Shown here piece by piece: positions 1 to 9,360 of a stretch of 64,000 bases of DNA. This DNA is from Maridesulfovibrio sp. (GTDB lineage Bacteria; Desulfobacterota; Desulfovibrionia; Desulfovibrionales; Desulfovibrionaceae): assembly GCF_963676065.1 (NCBI RefSeq), contig NZ_OY780933.1:2892122-2956121 (forward strand), given 5' to 3'. Each line of letters starts with the position of its first letter. The stretch's first letter is position 1. The position numbers and the translations under genes were made by a program. The notes beneath the pieces were generated by a model, which worked only from the letters and a program-made list of their open reading frames with translations, was not told the DNA's origin and did no database searches.

Positions 1-648
1 GACAAGATAACTGTTGTTTTCAACGCCATCACCTAGAATAACACTACCGCCTAACTGGCCCCCCAGATCAAAATAGTGAGTGGCGCGTATGGCATCGACG
101 CCGGAACGGGTTTCGGTATCAAGTGCTTCCGGTGAAAACGGTTCAACAACATCAAGAGGTGAAAATAATGACATCCGTCCGTATCCGATCGCCTGTCTTC
201 CGACAGTCAGCTCTCCATTGTCAAAATTTTTTCTGATAAGCAGTCTGTCAATGTCCAGCTTATCTTCGGAATATTTATCGGTAAAAATTGTCGATTCCAG
301 TTTAACAATGCGGTTTACCGATTTATGAGTGAAAGGATCAAATCCCGATAGAGGATTTTCGGAATATATTAAATTGTTCTCGGCAGACACTTCAAATTCA
401 AACTCACTGATTTCGCCCGTAAGGTCGACACGTTGCTGGTTGGAAGTGGTAAAACCGGAAGGGATGCCCGCCAAAGGAGAGGGTTGCATGACTATATTGA
501 GGGATTTCGCATAGCCGCTTACTTCGATATTATTAAATAATGCTTCGCAATAACCGTCTACGGGTACCAAAATAAACAATAGATAAAAAAAGACAATCCA
601 TGATTTTATCAGGTAGCGGGGCTTTGTTAACGATTGCAAATCAATCAT
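1..648 (-). CDS. Secreted outer-membrane beta-barrel-like protein (partial, runs off left edge)
   Basis: Reading leftward from an ATG at 648 there is an open frame of 216 codons with no stop before the window edge, so the C-terminus is missing. The start overlaps the stop of the upstream ABC ATPase by 8 bases, which suggests translational coupling. Residues 1-35 form a signal peptide (basic start, hydrophobic FFYLLFILV core, then a likely cleavage near GYCEA). The rest alternates polar and aromatic residues, with ISEFEFEVSAENN and LIRKNFDNGELTVGRQAIGYGR. A phrase like TVGRQAIGYG is common in DUF1302/porin-like barrels. From its place at the end of an operon with a LolCDE-like ABC system and a LolA-like protein, I infer an envelope cargo or partner of that system. 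The family is not certain. Confidence 0.7.
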   Translation of the reverse strand, partial: MIDLQSLTKPRYLIKSWIVFFYLLFILVPVDGYCEALFNNIEVSGYAKSLNIVMQPSPLAGIPSGFTTSNQQRVDLTGEISEFEFEVSAENNLIYSENPLSGFDPFTHKSVNRIVKLESTIFTDKYSEDKLDIDRLLIRKNFDNGELTVGRQAIGYGRMSLFSPLDVVEPFSPEALDTETRSGVDAIRATHYFDLGGQLGGSVILGDGVENNSYLV

Positions 649-1327
649 GGGAGTCACTGCTCTTGAGCCGTCCATCCTGCAAAAGAATAGTACGTTTTGA
701 GTAATCCATAACCATTGGGTCATGTGAGCTGGCGACGATAGAAATTCCTTTTCTGTTGTTCAGGTCAAGGAACAATTCAAGCAGGTCGGAACTGGTTTTG
801 GAGTCAAGACTGGCAGTTGGTTCGTCGGCAAGAATCAATTTCGGGTTAGGAGCCAAAGCCCGTGCGATAGCGACTCTTTGTTGTTGTCCACCTGATAACT
901 CTTTAGGCATTCTGTTCTGCAGACCATTTAACCCCAGCTCCTGAAACACTGAATCCACAATTATTCGCCGTTCCTTCTTAGGGACTTTTTGCAACAATAA
1001 AACATACTCGGCATTTTCGGCAGCAGTCAGGACGGGGATCAGGTTATGATCCTGAAAGATAAAACCAATAGATCTTAAACGAAATTCTGCAAGATCTTTA
1101 GGTCTGGCTTGATCAATGCTGTATCCGTCCACGTTTATAGTTCCAGCTGTCGGCTGATCAAGTCCTCCCATCAAGTTCAGCAGTGTTGTTTTGCCACTGC
1201 CGGAAGGACCCGCAAGAACGGCAAATTCTGTTTTTTCAATTTCAAGGTCAAGATCACATACCGCATGGACAACTTGTTCACCGAATGTGTATGTTTTTGA
1301 TAAATTCTTGATTTCTATCAGGCTCAT
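641..1327 (-). CDS. LolD/MacB-type ABC transporter ATP-binding protein
   Basis: A 228-residue ABC ATPase. Walker A is GPSGSGKTT near residue 38, the signature is LSGGQQQR near 140, and Walker B is LILADEPT followed by the H-loop ASSHD. The length and the QDHNLIPVLT Q-loop region fit the LolD/MacB/FtsE group, which powers FtsX-fold permeases that work on lipoproteins or other envelope substrates without moving them through the membrane in the usual way. I chose the ATG at 1327 (MSLIEIKN) because AGAGAA lies six bases upstream and family members start here. An in-frame ATG at 1351 would add 8 residues. It is in one operon with the two permeases upstream and overlaps the next gene by 8 bases. 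The substrate is unknown. Confidence 0.9.
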   Translation of the reverse strand: MSLIEIKNLSKTYTFGEQVVHAVCDLDLEIEKTEFAVLAGPSGSGKTTLLNLMGGLDQPTAGTINVDGYSIDQARPKDLAEFRLRSIGFIFQDHNLIPVLTAAENAEYVLLLQKVPKKERRIIVDSVFQELGLNGLQNRMPKELSGGQQQRVAIARALAPNPKLILADEPTASLDSKTSSDLLELFLDLNNRKGISIVASSHDPMVMDYSKRTILLQDGRLKSSDSHD

Positions 1328-1374
1328 TACAGATTCTCTTTTAAGGCACATTAGCCACTTTTAATATCGGTTTC

Positions 1375-2604
1375 TTATATATGCCTAAGCGCTTTTACTG
1401 GTGATATATTTGTAGCTTTCATTGCAGGATAAACTGAAGCGGCCAAACATAAACAAAAAAGATACAGAGCGAATTTGCACATCCATGGAACATCCCATTG
1501 AGCATAAAGTAGAGCGGAAAAGAGTACCCCTCCGAATTCCAGATTAGCCGGTATGAACAAGCGTAAGTCAAATCCATAATGGACCAAATAAAGAGTCGCA
1601 ACAGAGGCAAGCGCGGACCCCAGAACTGTACCCAGGACGCCAAGAAGCAATGCCTCAACCATGATCATTGATCGGAGTTGGTTTGGTGATGTCCCTATTG
1701 CTTTTAGGACTCCGAATTCATAAATGCGCTCCATGACCCCCATAAGCAGGGTATTCATAACACCAACAGTCACGATCATCAGTACGATTATGGAAAGGAA
1801 TTTCATACTTACATAATCCCAACGGATGGCATTATAAAGATTGGGCATGGCCTTTTCCCAGGAAAAAGCTTTTAACTCGAGTCTGGTTTTCAATAAACTA
1901 TTTACCGCAGGAAAAGCCTGCTCTATGATTCCTGCATCATTCAGGACAACAGCCAGTTTATGGGTAGCGCCGGGGACACCAAGCATTGAAGAAGCTTTAG
2001 TACTACTTATCATCACGAGGGAACTGTCCACCGCTCTAATACCGGTATTCAATGCTCCTTTCACCCGGAATAATTCGCTGACAAGCTCACCGTCGTCTCC
2101 TTGAGCGGTTACAACAAACTTTTGCCCCGGTTTGACCTGCAATTCCTTCAGAAGAATGCTTCCCACAAGGGCATCCCTTTTATGCCAGTTTGCAAAAATA
2201 TTACCGGAGACGTCCCTTAAAAGGGGATTTACAGTTCTTTCTTTAGCTATATCAACCCCTGCGACCCTAATATTCCTGCTTTCCCGGCTGGATTGAGCTA
2301 ATCCTGAAAACTCTACCCGGGGCAATACGGTTTGAACACCCGTAAGGGCTGAAATCTTTTTAGTAAGATCTCCGGGAATAAAAAAATTTTCGCTATCCTT
2401 ACTTTTAAGATAATTTTTCCTGCATATTACGATATGTCCGCTTCCCGACCGGACCCCGGTTTCCACCATGTAGGAGTAAACCCCTTTTGTGAAATTATGA
2501 AATGTCTGAACAAGAGCGAGGCTAAGGCTTAATCCTACCAGAGTAAGTAAAATACGGCCTTTATGCCGAAAAAGATTCCGCCATGCCAGTTGGAATGAAT
2601 TCAA
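1375..2604 (-). CDS. FtsX/LolCE-family ABC transporter permease (second copy)
   Basis: A 409-residue inner-membrane permease of the MacB/LolC/LolE type. One N-terminal membrane segment (residues 18-38) is followed by a large periplasmic MacB-PCD-like domain (about 45-265). A C-terminal three-helix FtsX block then holds the family motif GVMERIYEFGVLKAIGTSP near 290-310. The start is TTG at 2604, with GAGGAG six bases upstream inside the end of the preceding gene. The gap to that gene is one base. The architecture matches its neighbour permease closely (NTLLMGVMERIYEFG here, NTFYMSVMERSYEFG there), so the pair probably forms a heterodimer served by the ATPase at 641-1327. Confidence 0.9.
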   Translation of the reverse strand: MNSFQLAWRNLFRHKGRILLTLVGLSLSLALVQTFHNFTKGVYSYMVETGVRSGSGHIVICRKNYLKSKDSENFFIPGDLTKKISALTGVQTVLPRVEFSGLAQSSRESRNIRVAGVDIAKERTVNPLLRDVSGNIFANWHKRDALVGSILLKELQVKPGQKFVVTAQGDDGELVSELFRVKGALNTGIRAVDSSLVMISSTKASSMLGVPGATHKLAVVLNDAGIIEQAFPAVNSLLKTRLELKAFSWEKAMPNLYNAIRWDYVSMKFLSIIVLMIVTVGVMNTLLMGVMERIYEFGVLKAIGTSPNQLRSMIMVEALLLGVLGTVLGSALASVATLYLVHYGFDLRLFIPANLEFGGVLFSALLYAQWDVPWMCKFALYLFCLCLAASVYPAMKATNISPVKALRHI

Positions 2605-2605
2605 G

Positions 2606-3829
2606 CTAATCTCCTCGTATCACCTGAACAGGATTTAATTTTGCAGCTCTGTTCGCGGGTAGAAAACCCGCTGCAATACACACGAAAAGTAAAAAGAGTG
2701 CAGCCGAAATCTGATAAAAAAAGTCAATCGAAGCATGAATTTTCGGTAGAATGGTGCCTCCGGCATAAGTTATCGGCTCAACACTCCCGCTCAAATCGAT
2801 ACCTACATTCTGTAGATAAATGTTTATACCGAGTCCCAGCCCGGCACCGAGAGTCACAGCAATTAACCCCATGAAGAATGTCTCCAGCAAAACCAGAAGT
2901 CTTATCTGCCAAGGCCGTGTGCCCAAAGCCATCAAGATGCCGAATTCATATGAACGTTCCATGACCGACATGTAGAAAGTGTTGAAAATGCCAAGCCCGG
3001 TAGCCAGATAAAAAATTGTCATTACAATGATATTGGTGACATAGCTGATAGCAATGGCATCCCTGATTTCAGGAAGGAAAGAACTCCAGTCCAGCACTTC
3101 AAACCTATTGCCGAACATCCTCTGGAGCTTTGCGGCAATCGGCTTGGCCCGCATAGGGTCCTGTACGCTTACGGCCAGAGAATGGATCGTATCAGGCAAA
3201 ACCAGAATGTCCTGCAACCAATGGAGGTTTAGGAGGATTAATTCATTGTCATTGCGAAAATTACCTGTTCTGAAAATACCTTTTACAACCAGAATTCCAT
3301 TACCGACTGAACCATCACTGGCACCGGAAACAAAAGCCAAATCATCTCCGGGGCATACTCCAAGTTTCCGGGCCAAACCTTCTCCGAGAAGAACTCCGTC
3401 AGGATCATTTCCGAGCTGTGTGCCCGCTATGAGACTGTCCTGTAGAACAGTTACATCCTTTTCCATCTCAGGACGAATGCCCAATGCTTCGACAGGTAAC
3501 GAATTTTCCTTACAGCAAAGAAGCCCGAAACCGCGCAACCTTGGGGAATATCCTTTAACGTAATCCAGCCCTGAAAGAATTTTCAATTGCTCCGGTTCTA
3601 ACTGAAAGTTTGTAAATATACTTCGGCTCTTCTGATACCCTTTGCCGGAAATGACGATATGGCCATAATACTGGTCTGTTGCCGAGGCGAGCATATCCTG
3701 CATTTTACCGGCCGATACCCCGATAGCCAAAAGCAGCATGGCGGAAGAAAGTACCATGGCTGAGATGGTCAATAAGGAGCGGCGTTTATTACGCATGATA
3801 TTGCGCAGGGCAAGAGACACGAATAGCAT
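2606..3829 (-). CDS. FtsX/LolCE-family ABC transporter permease (first copy)
   Basis: A 407-residue permease with the same layout as the next gene: an N-terminal helix (LTISAMVLSSAMLLLAIGV), a periplasmic domain of about 230 residues, and a C-terminal FtsX block with VMERSYEFGILMALGTRP. The protein ends in an AKLNPVQVIRG tail, which is typical of MacB/LolC proteins. The ATG at 3829 has an AAAGG ribosome site. It lies 9 bases after the LolA-like gene. With the second permease and the LolD-like ATPase it makes a complete LolCDE/MacB-type complex. A role in exporting or sorting a lipid-linked or lipoprotein substrate is inferred from the LolA-like neighbour. Confidence 0.9.
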   Translation of the reverse strand: MLFVSLALRNIMRNKRRSLLTISAMVLSSAMLLLAIGVSAGKMQDMLASATDQYYGHIVISGKGYQKSRSIFTNFQLEPEQLKILSGLDYVKGYSPRLRGFGLLCCKENSLPVEALGIRPEMEKDVTVLQDSLIAGTQLGNDPDGVLLGEGLARKLGVCPGDDLAFVSGASDGSVGNGILVVKGIFRTGNFRNDNELILLNLHWLQDILVLPDTIHSLAVSVQDPMRAKPIAAKLQRMFGNRFEVLDWSSFLPEIRDAIAISYVTNIIVMTIFYLATGLGIFNTFYMSVMERSYEFGILMALGTRPWQIRLLVLLETFFMGLIAVTLGAGLGLGINIYLQNVGIDLSGSVEPITYAGGTILPKIHASIDFFYQISAALFLLFVCIAAGFLPANRAAKLNPVQVIRGD

Positions 3830-3838
3830 CTTAACCTT

Positions 3839-4636
3839 TTATTCCCGGTTTCTGCCAAGATGGCTTTTATATGTGCGCATCTGTTTTAATTTAAACAGTG
3901 AAAAGAAATCCTCCTGTATTGAAATATCGAAATCAATATTGGTATAAGTGAGTACAGTTCGCTCATCCGGCTTATCTTCCGGCTGGACGGTCATTCGCAA
4001 AGGGATGATATGTCCATCCATCACTTGAACATCATCAAACGAAATAGATCGTACCTTAAGCATATCTTCATCAAAATATTCTATAACCAGCGGAACATAA
4101 TCCTTTTTTAAAATTGTATATATAATTTTGCCCCAGACCACCGGAGCATCCGGTTTGGGTATACATTTAATCTGCCATAGCTTCGGTGTTTCTTCGATGA
4201 GGCTTAAATTATAGTCCAAGTCAACATGATTAGCTTTGACGAGATCATCATTTGAAATATGACTCCCCATCCACGGAGCCCCCATCATGGAGGGTGGTAT
4301 TTTTATCACTCTATCAATGCGTGGCAGATAATTCCAAACCTCTTTGCGCGCTTTGAGAGTCGCTATCCCTTTTTCTTTTTTGGGTTTGAGAATTTTAGTC
4401 AGGCTGAAACTACGTCCAAGGGACCAGCCCTTAATTGCGATTGTCCGGTCCCAGTTACCGGTTTTTATCTTCATAATTGCTTCCACATAAGACGAGTCGC
4501 CGTTGTATTGCTCTTCCACATTACGAATCACAGTCTGCAAATCGAGCGCAAAAGCAGATTTAGGAAACGCGTTGAAGAGCGCAACAAACAAAAACAGAAT
4601 GAGTATCAACTTATTGATTTTTTGCATATTTTTCAT
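3839..4636 (-). CDS. Periplasmic outer-membrane lipoprotein-sorting (LolA-like) protein
   Basis: About 265 residues with a clear signal peptide (LILILFLFVALFNAF, cleavage near SAFA-LDLQ). The mature part resembles the half-barrel LolA/LolB-like family often annotated as outer membrane lipoprotein-sorting protein: an early EEQYNGDSSY segment, a central RKEVWNYLPRIDRVIKIPPS motif, and a later MMGAPWMGSHISNDDLV motif. Such proteins carry hydrophobic lipid groups across the periplasm and often sit beside MacB/LolCE-like permeases, as here. The chosen ATG at 4636 has GAGG just upstream, and the first 26 bases overlap the end of the large activase gene. In-frame ATGs at 4651 and 4627 are alternatives. 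Confidence 0.8.
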   Translation of the reverse strand: MKNMQKINKLILILFLFVALFNAFPKSAFALDLQTVIRNVEEQYNGDSSYVEAIMKIKTGNWDRTIAIKGWSLGRSFSLTKILKPKKEKGIATLKARKEVWNYLPRIDRVIKIPPSMMGAPWMGSHISNDDLVKANHVDLDYNLSLIEETPKLWQIKCIPKPDAPVVWGKIIYTILKKDYVPLVIEYFDEDMLKVRSISFDDVQVMDGHIIPLRMTVQPEDKPDERTVLTYTNIDFDISIQEDFFSLFKLKQMRTYKSHLGRNRE

Positions 4637-7600
4637 GTACCTCAAAAGCAAAACGGTCTAATAATTCAGGGTTTAAGGATTCGCCGTTTACGGCTACAGC
4701 AAGGCATATCAATCCTGTATCTTCATTTACATGCTGAAACTGGGATTCAACAATTTTATTAGGCATGCATTCATGTGGTCCAACAGTTACCGTACCGATG
4801 ATTTTATCATGGCGGTACTCATGAAGCGGTCCGCCAAGACTTAAAACAGCCTCACCTATAAGTGCCGGATTGATATAAGGGGTTGCAGCCGTAACGATGT
4901 CCTCCACAGGGGATACAGGCCCCCATTCCAGCTTTGACCCTACGGCTTTATGCAATCTTTCAATAATTTGTCGTTGAACTGTATGAGTTATAAAGGAGCC
5001 GAGTTTACTGTCTCCGGGTAACGGACGTTTTTGACTGCATCTATCCCTCTCATTGAGTGTACAGTAAACAAGCCACTCGGAAAAAGGAGCAAGCACGCAA
5101 CGCAGACCGCGCTCTTCCAACTTTAAAACAAGGTCGTTGTTTGCAAAGGTGTCGAGGCGGACGTATATCTCACCTACCACCGCGACAGTCGGAATATCTT
5201 TTTCAAAGTCTTTAAGCTTTGAAAATTCCTCCCCGGCACGAGTCAGCAGCTCTTTAAGCCCGAAGCATCCCGACCAGACCTGCCTGAAAGCATTAAAGGT
5301 TCCGACACTTCCAAGGCGTACCATCATCTCTTTCAACTCGGCAATGTATCTGTCATATATCTTTTGAGTTTCACCGGGTATTTTTTCTACCGGCCGAACA
5401 TCATGAAGGGCAGCCTGCAGCATATCCGTTGCAATAAAGCAGGCGAGTGCGCGCAGTTGGAAATCTACAGGGACCTCTGCAAAGTAGTCTTCGTCAGATG
5501 GAGATATGATGCGAACTTTATCTGAAAGTCCTATTCGCTCAAAAATAATATTCTGAAGAATATTATACATACCGAAACGACAGGGACCGTTGGCTCCCGG
5601 CAGGAGAAAAGCAAAACGCTCATCAGTATCTTTAGTCTGCTGCACTCTGCTAAGGAAACTTCCCAGTGTTATAGCCATCGGGATGCACTCCTTGCCGGAG
5701 GTATATTTGCGGGCTAATTGCAAATCCTCTTTTGTCCCGAGAGCTAAGGCTTCCGCCCGCACTCCTTCCGCATTAAGGAGAGCGGCGATTGTTTCTGCAC
5801 ATGGTCCCATTCTCGGTACCATAAGAGTTTCACCTGTATTGCGGACGTTGAGTATAGGATCTCCTGCAACCCTAGTATCTCTAAAATCGTTTAAACCCTG
5901 ATTCGCAGCTCGGGCAGACTTCTTAATGTAGGAAGAAACACAGTAAAGAAAGGCTTCAATACGGGTCTTTGTCCCGGCATCGCCGGAATGTCCGTCTGTC
6001 TCAATTATGGTGAACGGCTTGTTTTCCATTATGTATGAGAAGAAATGCAGGGTAAAACTGTCAGGACCGCATGAGTAGTTTGAACAGTAAACAGCATATT
6101 GGCCCGGGCTTCTGCGAATTTGGTGGGCAGCGCGTAAGCAGCTTTGGGCAGAATTCCAGTAGACTTCTGAAAATACAGGTGTTTCTTTGTTAATGGGATA
6201 ACAATCCAAAGGAATGGCCAATGCTCCCTGTTCACGAAGCAGGTTGGGTACATTGGCATTAAGGATATCGTTATGAATTGTATAGCAACGCCCGATAACA
6301 ATAACAGCCTTCAAATCATGCCGTTTTGCAAATTCTAAAGCGTTATGACCTAAATTGCGGCAGGACTCTTCAAAGGATGATTGAGCCCGGCATCCCGCAT
6401 CAAAAGCTTCTTGATATTCAGTCGCGCCGAGCTGACCGGCAAGTATTTTTACTGATTCAATGAACCTTTCAGATTGAAAATTTTCTATTCCGATATCAAT
6501 ACACGGATCTAAAATTTTCATCTTTTGCGAAAATTTTTTGGAATAGACCAGATCCGGGCTGGCTTGGACTATTGGACAATTGCAGGCATGAAGTTCCGTT
6601 CCATGCCGGGGATTTTCCCGAAGTCTGGGGGCAAAAAAGAAATCTTCGTTCCCTGTATTGATAATTTTTGAGACTATTCCTTGATAAATCTGCATTGGTG
6701 CACAGAAAGGAACATTACTATTCTCAATACCCAGCTTAAGCGAAGCTATTCCTTCTTCAGAATATACTTTTATATTGAATCCAAGTTCACTGAAGAAATA
6801 ACAAAAAAACGGAAGCCAGCTTTTTAAAGCGAATTCTTCAACCAGAGCAACTGTAGGACGCTCAGGTTGCTGTGGGAGTGAGGAAATTAGCGAAGATACC
6901 AGTCTACGCCTTTCCAGAAAGGGATCAGGCGTGAGGTCCGGAAGTTTTTTCTTTTTAGTTCCCTTTTCGTATAGCGAACAATTACCGCCCCAGAGAAATA
7001 CTTTTTCCTTGTTTTGAACAACAGTTTTAATCCGGTCAATTCGGCATTTATTGCCACTTCCGCCGCAGCCCTGATTTGATTTACAGTTGAATGTATCCTT
7101 GGTCAGAATTTCAGCACCAAGAAAAGTGCTCATATCAAGATCATAATCTGAGCTGTTTTCCTGTCTGCCTGCAATTAATGCTATCCCCAGCGCACCGATT
7201 GTTCCCGGATTCGGGGGTACAATAATATTTCGAGAGGTTCTGTTTGCAATGGCTGCCGGCAGGGAGTCAGATTTAAAAGGCATTCCCTGACAGAATATTT
7301 TCTTACCGACGGAACGGGGCCCTTTGACCCTGTTTAGATAGTTCAGGGCAATGGAATCATACAGACCTGCTATGATTGAAGTTTGGGGCACTTTCTCAGC
7401 AATTGCATCAGCAATGACCTCGGCCATGAAGACAGAGCAATGTTGCCCGAGGGAAACCCCGTATTCGGCTTCCATGGCAATCCTATCCATTTCGGTAACA
7501 TTGCTGATTCCATCGAATCTGCCGCCCTGTTCGGCTATGAAAGATCCCGTCCCGGCACTACAGGCTTCATTCATTGCCGCATCAATTATGTGACCGTCTT

Positions 7601-8888
7601 CAAGGCGGGAATATTTTGCATCCTGACCGCCTATTTCAAAAATTGTGTCTACTTCAGAATCAAAATAAAGAGCTCCTTCAGCATGAGCCGCAATTTCATT
7701 CATGATGACGACCGGCTCATTCCCGTAACAACTTCCCATCAACGAGCCGACAAGATCCCTGCCGGACCCGGTAACGCCGACAGCACAAACTTTATGTTTA
7801 CAGCCAGTCTCTTCTAAAAACAGGCTTACAAGTTTCTGCGCTGCTGTAATGGGATCGCCCTGAGTATTTATATATTTTTCCCACACAGGCTCAAGCGCAT
7901 TACTGTTTACCGCAAGGGCCTTGGAGCCGGTTGAGCCTATATCGAAGCCTAAAATAACGTCGCACAAGGGATCGTCTTTTATCCATGTTTCATCTGAAAT
8001 ACGTTTAACCTTCTCAAAAGATTTACTCAGCGGTATAACCCTTTCAAAAGTCCCTTTACTTTCATTTCGAAATAGCTGTTCAAGTTTTGGAGATTCCGGT
8101 TTTTGCTCATAGGCAACAAGAGCAGCCCCCACGGATTCGGAAAAGTGAGTGGAATATTTATTATTATCGAGAAGTGACAGATGGCGTGAATTGGAGAAAG
8201 AAGCAAAATTGCGCCGGATACGGGCAGACTGGGTAACTCCGCCTGTAAGAATGATTTTATCGGGAGAACTTTCGGGCTTGAGCAGGGATTGTACATTCGT
8301 ACAGACAGCGTCAAACAGACCTGCAAGAATGGTTTCAATGTCTTCACCCTTGTTTGCAAGGTGAGTCATATCCGTTTTTAAAATTACAGGGCAGCGTCCT
8401 GAAAAAACAAGGGGTTCTTCAATGTCTACGCACTTTTGGCTCGCCTCGGATATATTTAACCCGAATCGTTCAACAAGCTGACAAAGAAAATTACCTGTTC
8501 CCTGCGAACATCTGGAATTTTCCCGGTAAAGATCCTGACCATCACTGCGTAATTCCAACACAGAAAAGCCCTGGCTGCCTATGGATATTACGCTGCATGG
8601 AGAAGCGTCTGGATGGGTAAAACGGATGCCGCGTGCCAGTGCTGCTTTAACAGGCACGCGCAAGCATGTAAGTCCTCGGCTATATCTGCCGGTCGCTGCT
8701 ATCGGGTATGAAGGTGTCCAGCCGGATTTCTGAAGAAGCACACGTAAAATATTGAATGGATCTTTATCGTGCTCTTTTTTATATGTTTTTTGTATATGTG
8801 GCTCGCCATTGCTTTCAGCCAAAACAGAAACTTTTACAGTTTCTGCTCCAAGATCAATTCCCCAAAATAATTTGGCATTTATTGCCAC
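4611..8888 (-). CDS. Double-ASKHA CoA activase fused to 2-hydroxyacyl-CoA dehydratase-like domains
   Basis: A 1425-residue multidomain protein. Two BadF/BadG/BcrA/HgdC-type ASKHA ATPase units lie at about 8-270 and 315-575. Each has phosphate-binding glycines (FWGIDLGAETVK and ILGFDIGSTGSKA) and a cysteine motif (CSQGTGNF and CSAGTGSF), the latter matching the iron-sulfur ligand position of HgdC activators. A cysteine-rich link follows near 600 (CGGSGNKC). Next is a DUF2229-like region to about 880 with NVPFCAP and HACNCP motifs, then a C-terminal HgdB/DUF2229-associated part. In the family, activators use ATP to inject an electron into radical dehydratases or reductases. This very long fusion form is widespread in anaerobes, but its substrate is unknown. 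The start is GTG at 8888 with GAGG seven bases upstream. It is the first gene of the envelope-transport operon. Confidence 0.88.
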   Translation of the reverse strand: MAINAKLFWGIDLGAETVKVSVLAESNGEPHIQKTYKKEHDKDPFNILRVLLQKSGWTPSYPIAATGRYSRGLTCLRVPVKAALARGIRFTHPDASPCSVISIGSQGFSVLELRSDGQDLYRENSRCSQGTGNFLCQLVERFGLNISEASQKCVDIEEPLVFSGRCPVILKTDMTHLANKGEDIETILAGLFDAVCTNVQSLLKPESSPDKIILTGGVTQSARIRRNFASFSNSRHLSLLDNNKYSTHFSESVGAALVAYEQKPESPKLEQLFRNESKGTFERVIPLSKSFEKVKRISDETWIKDDPLCDVILGFDIGSTGSKALAVNSNALEPVWEKYINTQGDPITAAQKLVSLFLEETGCKHKVCAVGVTGSGRDLVGSLMGSCYGNEPVVIMNEIAAHAEGALYFDSEVDTIFEIGGQDAKYSRLEDGHIIDAAMNEACSAGTGSFIAEQGGRFDGISNVTEMDRIAMEAEYGVSLGQHCSVFMAEVIADAIAEKVPQTSIIAGLYDSIALNYLNRVKGPRSVGKKIFCQGMPFKSDSLPAAIANRTSRNIIVPPNPGTIGALGIALIAGRQENSSDYDLDMSTFLGAEILTKDTFNCKSNQGCGGSGNKCRIDRIKTVVQNKEKVFLWGGNCSLYEKGTKKKKLPDLTPDPFLERRRLVSSLISSLPQQPERPTVALVEEFALKSWLPFFCYFFSELGFNIKVYSEEGIASLKLGIENSNVPFCAPMQIYQGIVSKIINTGNEDFFFAPRLRENPRHGTELHACNCPIVQASPDLVYSKKFSQKMKILDPCIDIGIENFQSERFIESVKILAGQLGATEYQEAFDAGCRAQSSFEESCRNLGHNALEFAKRHDLKAVIVIGRCYTIHNDILNANVPNLLREQGALAIPLDCYPINKETPVFSEVYWNSAQSCLRAAHQIRRSPGQYAVYCSNYSCGPDSFTLHFFSYIMENKPFTIIETDGHSGDAGTKTRIEAFLYCVSSYIKKSARAANQGLNDFRDTRVAGDPILNVRNTGETLMVPRMGPCAETIAALLNAEGVRAEALALGTKEDLQLARKYTSGKECIPMAITLGSFLSRVQQTKDTDERFAFLLPGANGPCRFGMYNILQNIIFERIGLSDKVRIISPSDEDYFAEVPVDFQLRALACFIATDMLQAALHDVRPVEKIPGETQKIYDRYIAELKEMMVRLGSVGTFNAFRQVWSGCFGLKELLTRAGEEFSKLKDFEKDIPTVAVVGEIYVRLDTFANNDLVLKLEERGLRCVLAPFSEWLVYCTLNERDRCSQKRPLPGDSKLGSFITHTVQRQIIERLHKAVGSKLEWGPVSPVEDIVTAATPYINPALIGEAVLSLGGPLHEYRHDKIIGTVTVGPHECMPNKIVESQFQHVNEDTGLICLAVAVNGESLNPELLDRFAFEVHEKYAKNQ

Positions 8889-9357
8889 GTATAGCCTCGT
8901 TTTAAAAAAAATATCTAATCAAACACTAGCTGCAGTCATCTAGCATTGTTATGCGGCTCGTTCTATCAAATCCTTGTGTCCCAGCCTGTTATAAGAATTT
9001 AAATGAATGCTTGGTTTTCTGTAGCATGCATACGTATCTAATGGAATATTTGGATAAACAAAGATTTTTTTGGCTTTATTAGCATAAGAAAACACGGCCT
9101 TACAACACATAATTCATGCTACTTTATGAGCGTTGAAATAGCGGAAAGCATTGTTGCAATGTCTGCCAGAAATATGGGAATAAATCAGGTCATAGTTTCA
9201 GGAGGGACCATTGCGGAAGCGATGTGTTTCAAGGCGTCGCGGTATCAATCCGGTTGTCTACTATAACTTTTTTTTGTAGAAATAGTACGTGTTCGTAACT
9301 TACGATAAAATTGACGTTTTCCCGTCTCGAATGATTTGAAATTAATTAAGGGATGAT
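8889..9357. other. Gene-poor, decayed intergenic stretch
   Basis: This stretch of 469 bases separates the leftward activase operon from the HD-domain gene. It is AT-rich and holds only a short ASKHA-like scrap (9126-9266, listed separately). No convincing terminator, tRNA or small RNA was recognised. Promoters for the divergent genes at 8888 and 9361 must lie here, but I see no strong -35/-10 pair. Confidence 0.4.
9126..9266 (+). pseudogene. 46-codon remnant resembling the end of an ASKHA/BadF-type ATPase
   Basis: A short open frame begins with ATG at 9126 and ends with TAA at 9264. The peptide contains SIVAMSARNMGINQVIVSGG, which reads like the conserved helix and VxxxGG phosphate-binding turn near the C-terminus of acetate-kinase/Hsc70-fold enzymes such as BadF activators or type II pantothenate kinases. 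It has no ribosome site and no preceding domain, so it is most likely a scrap of a deleted gene. It may be related to the adjacent activase but is on the other strand. Family assignment rests on one motif only. Confidence 0.25.
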
Positions 9358-9360
9358 TTG

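Noticed and set aside
7351-7817. Plus-strand frames inside the activase gene
   Set aside because: They are antisense shadows of a strongly coding, domain-rich minus-strand gene.
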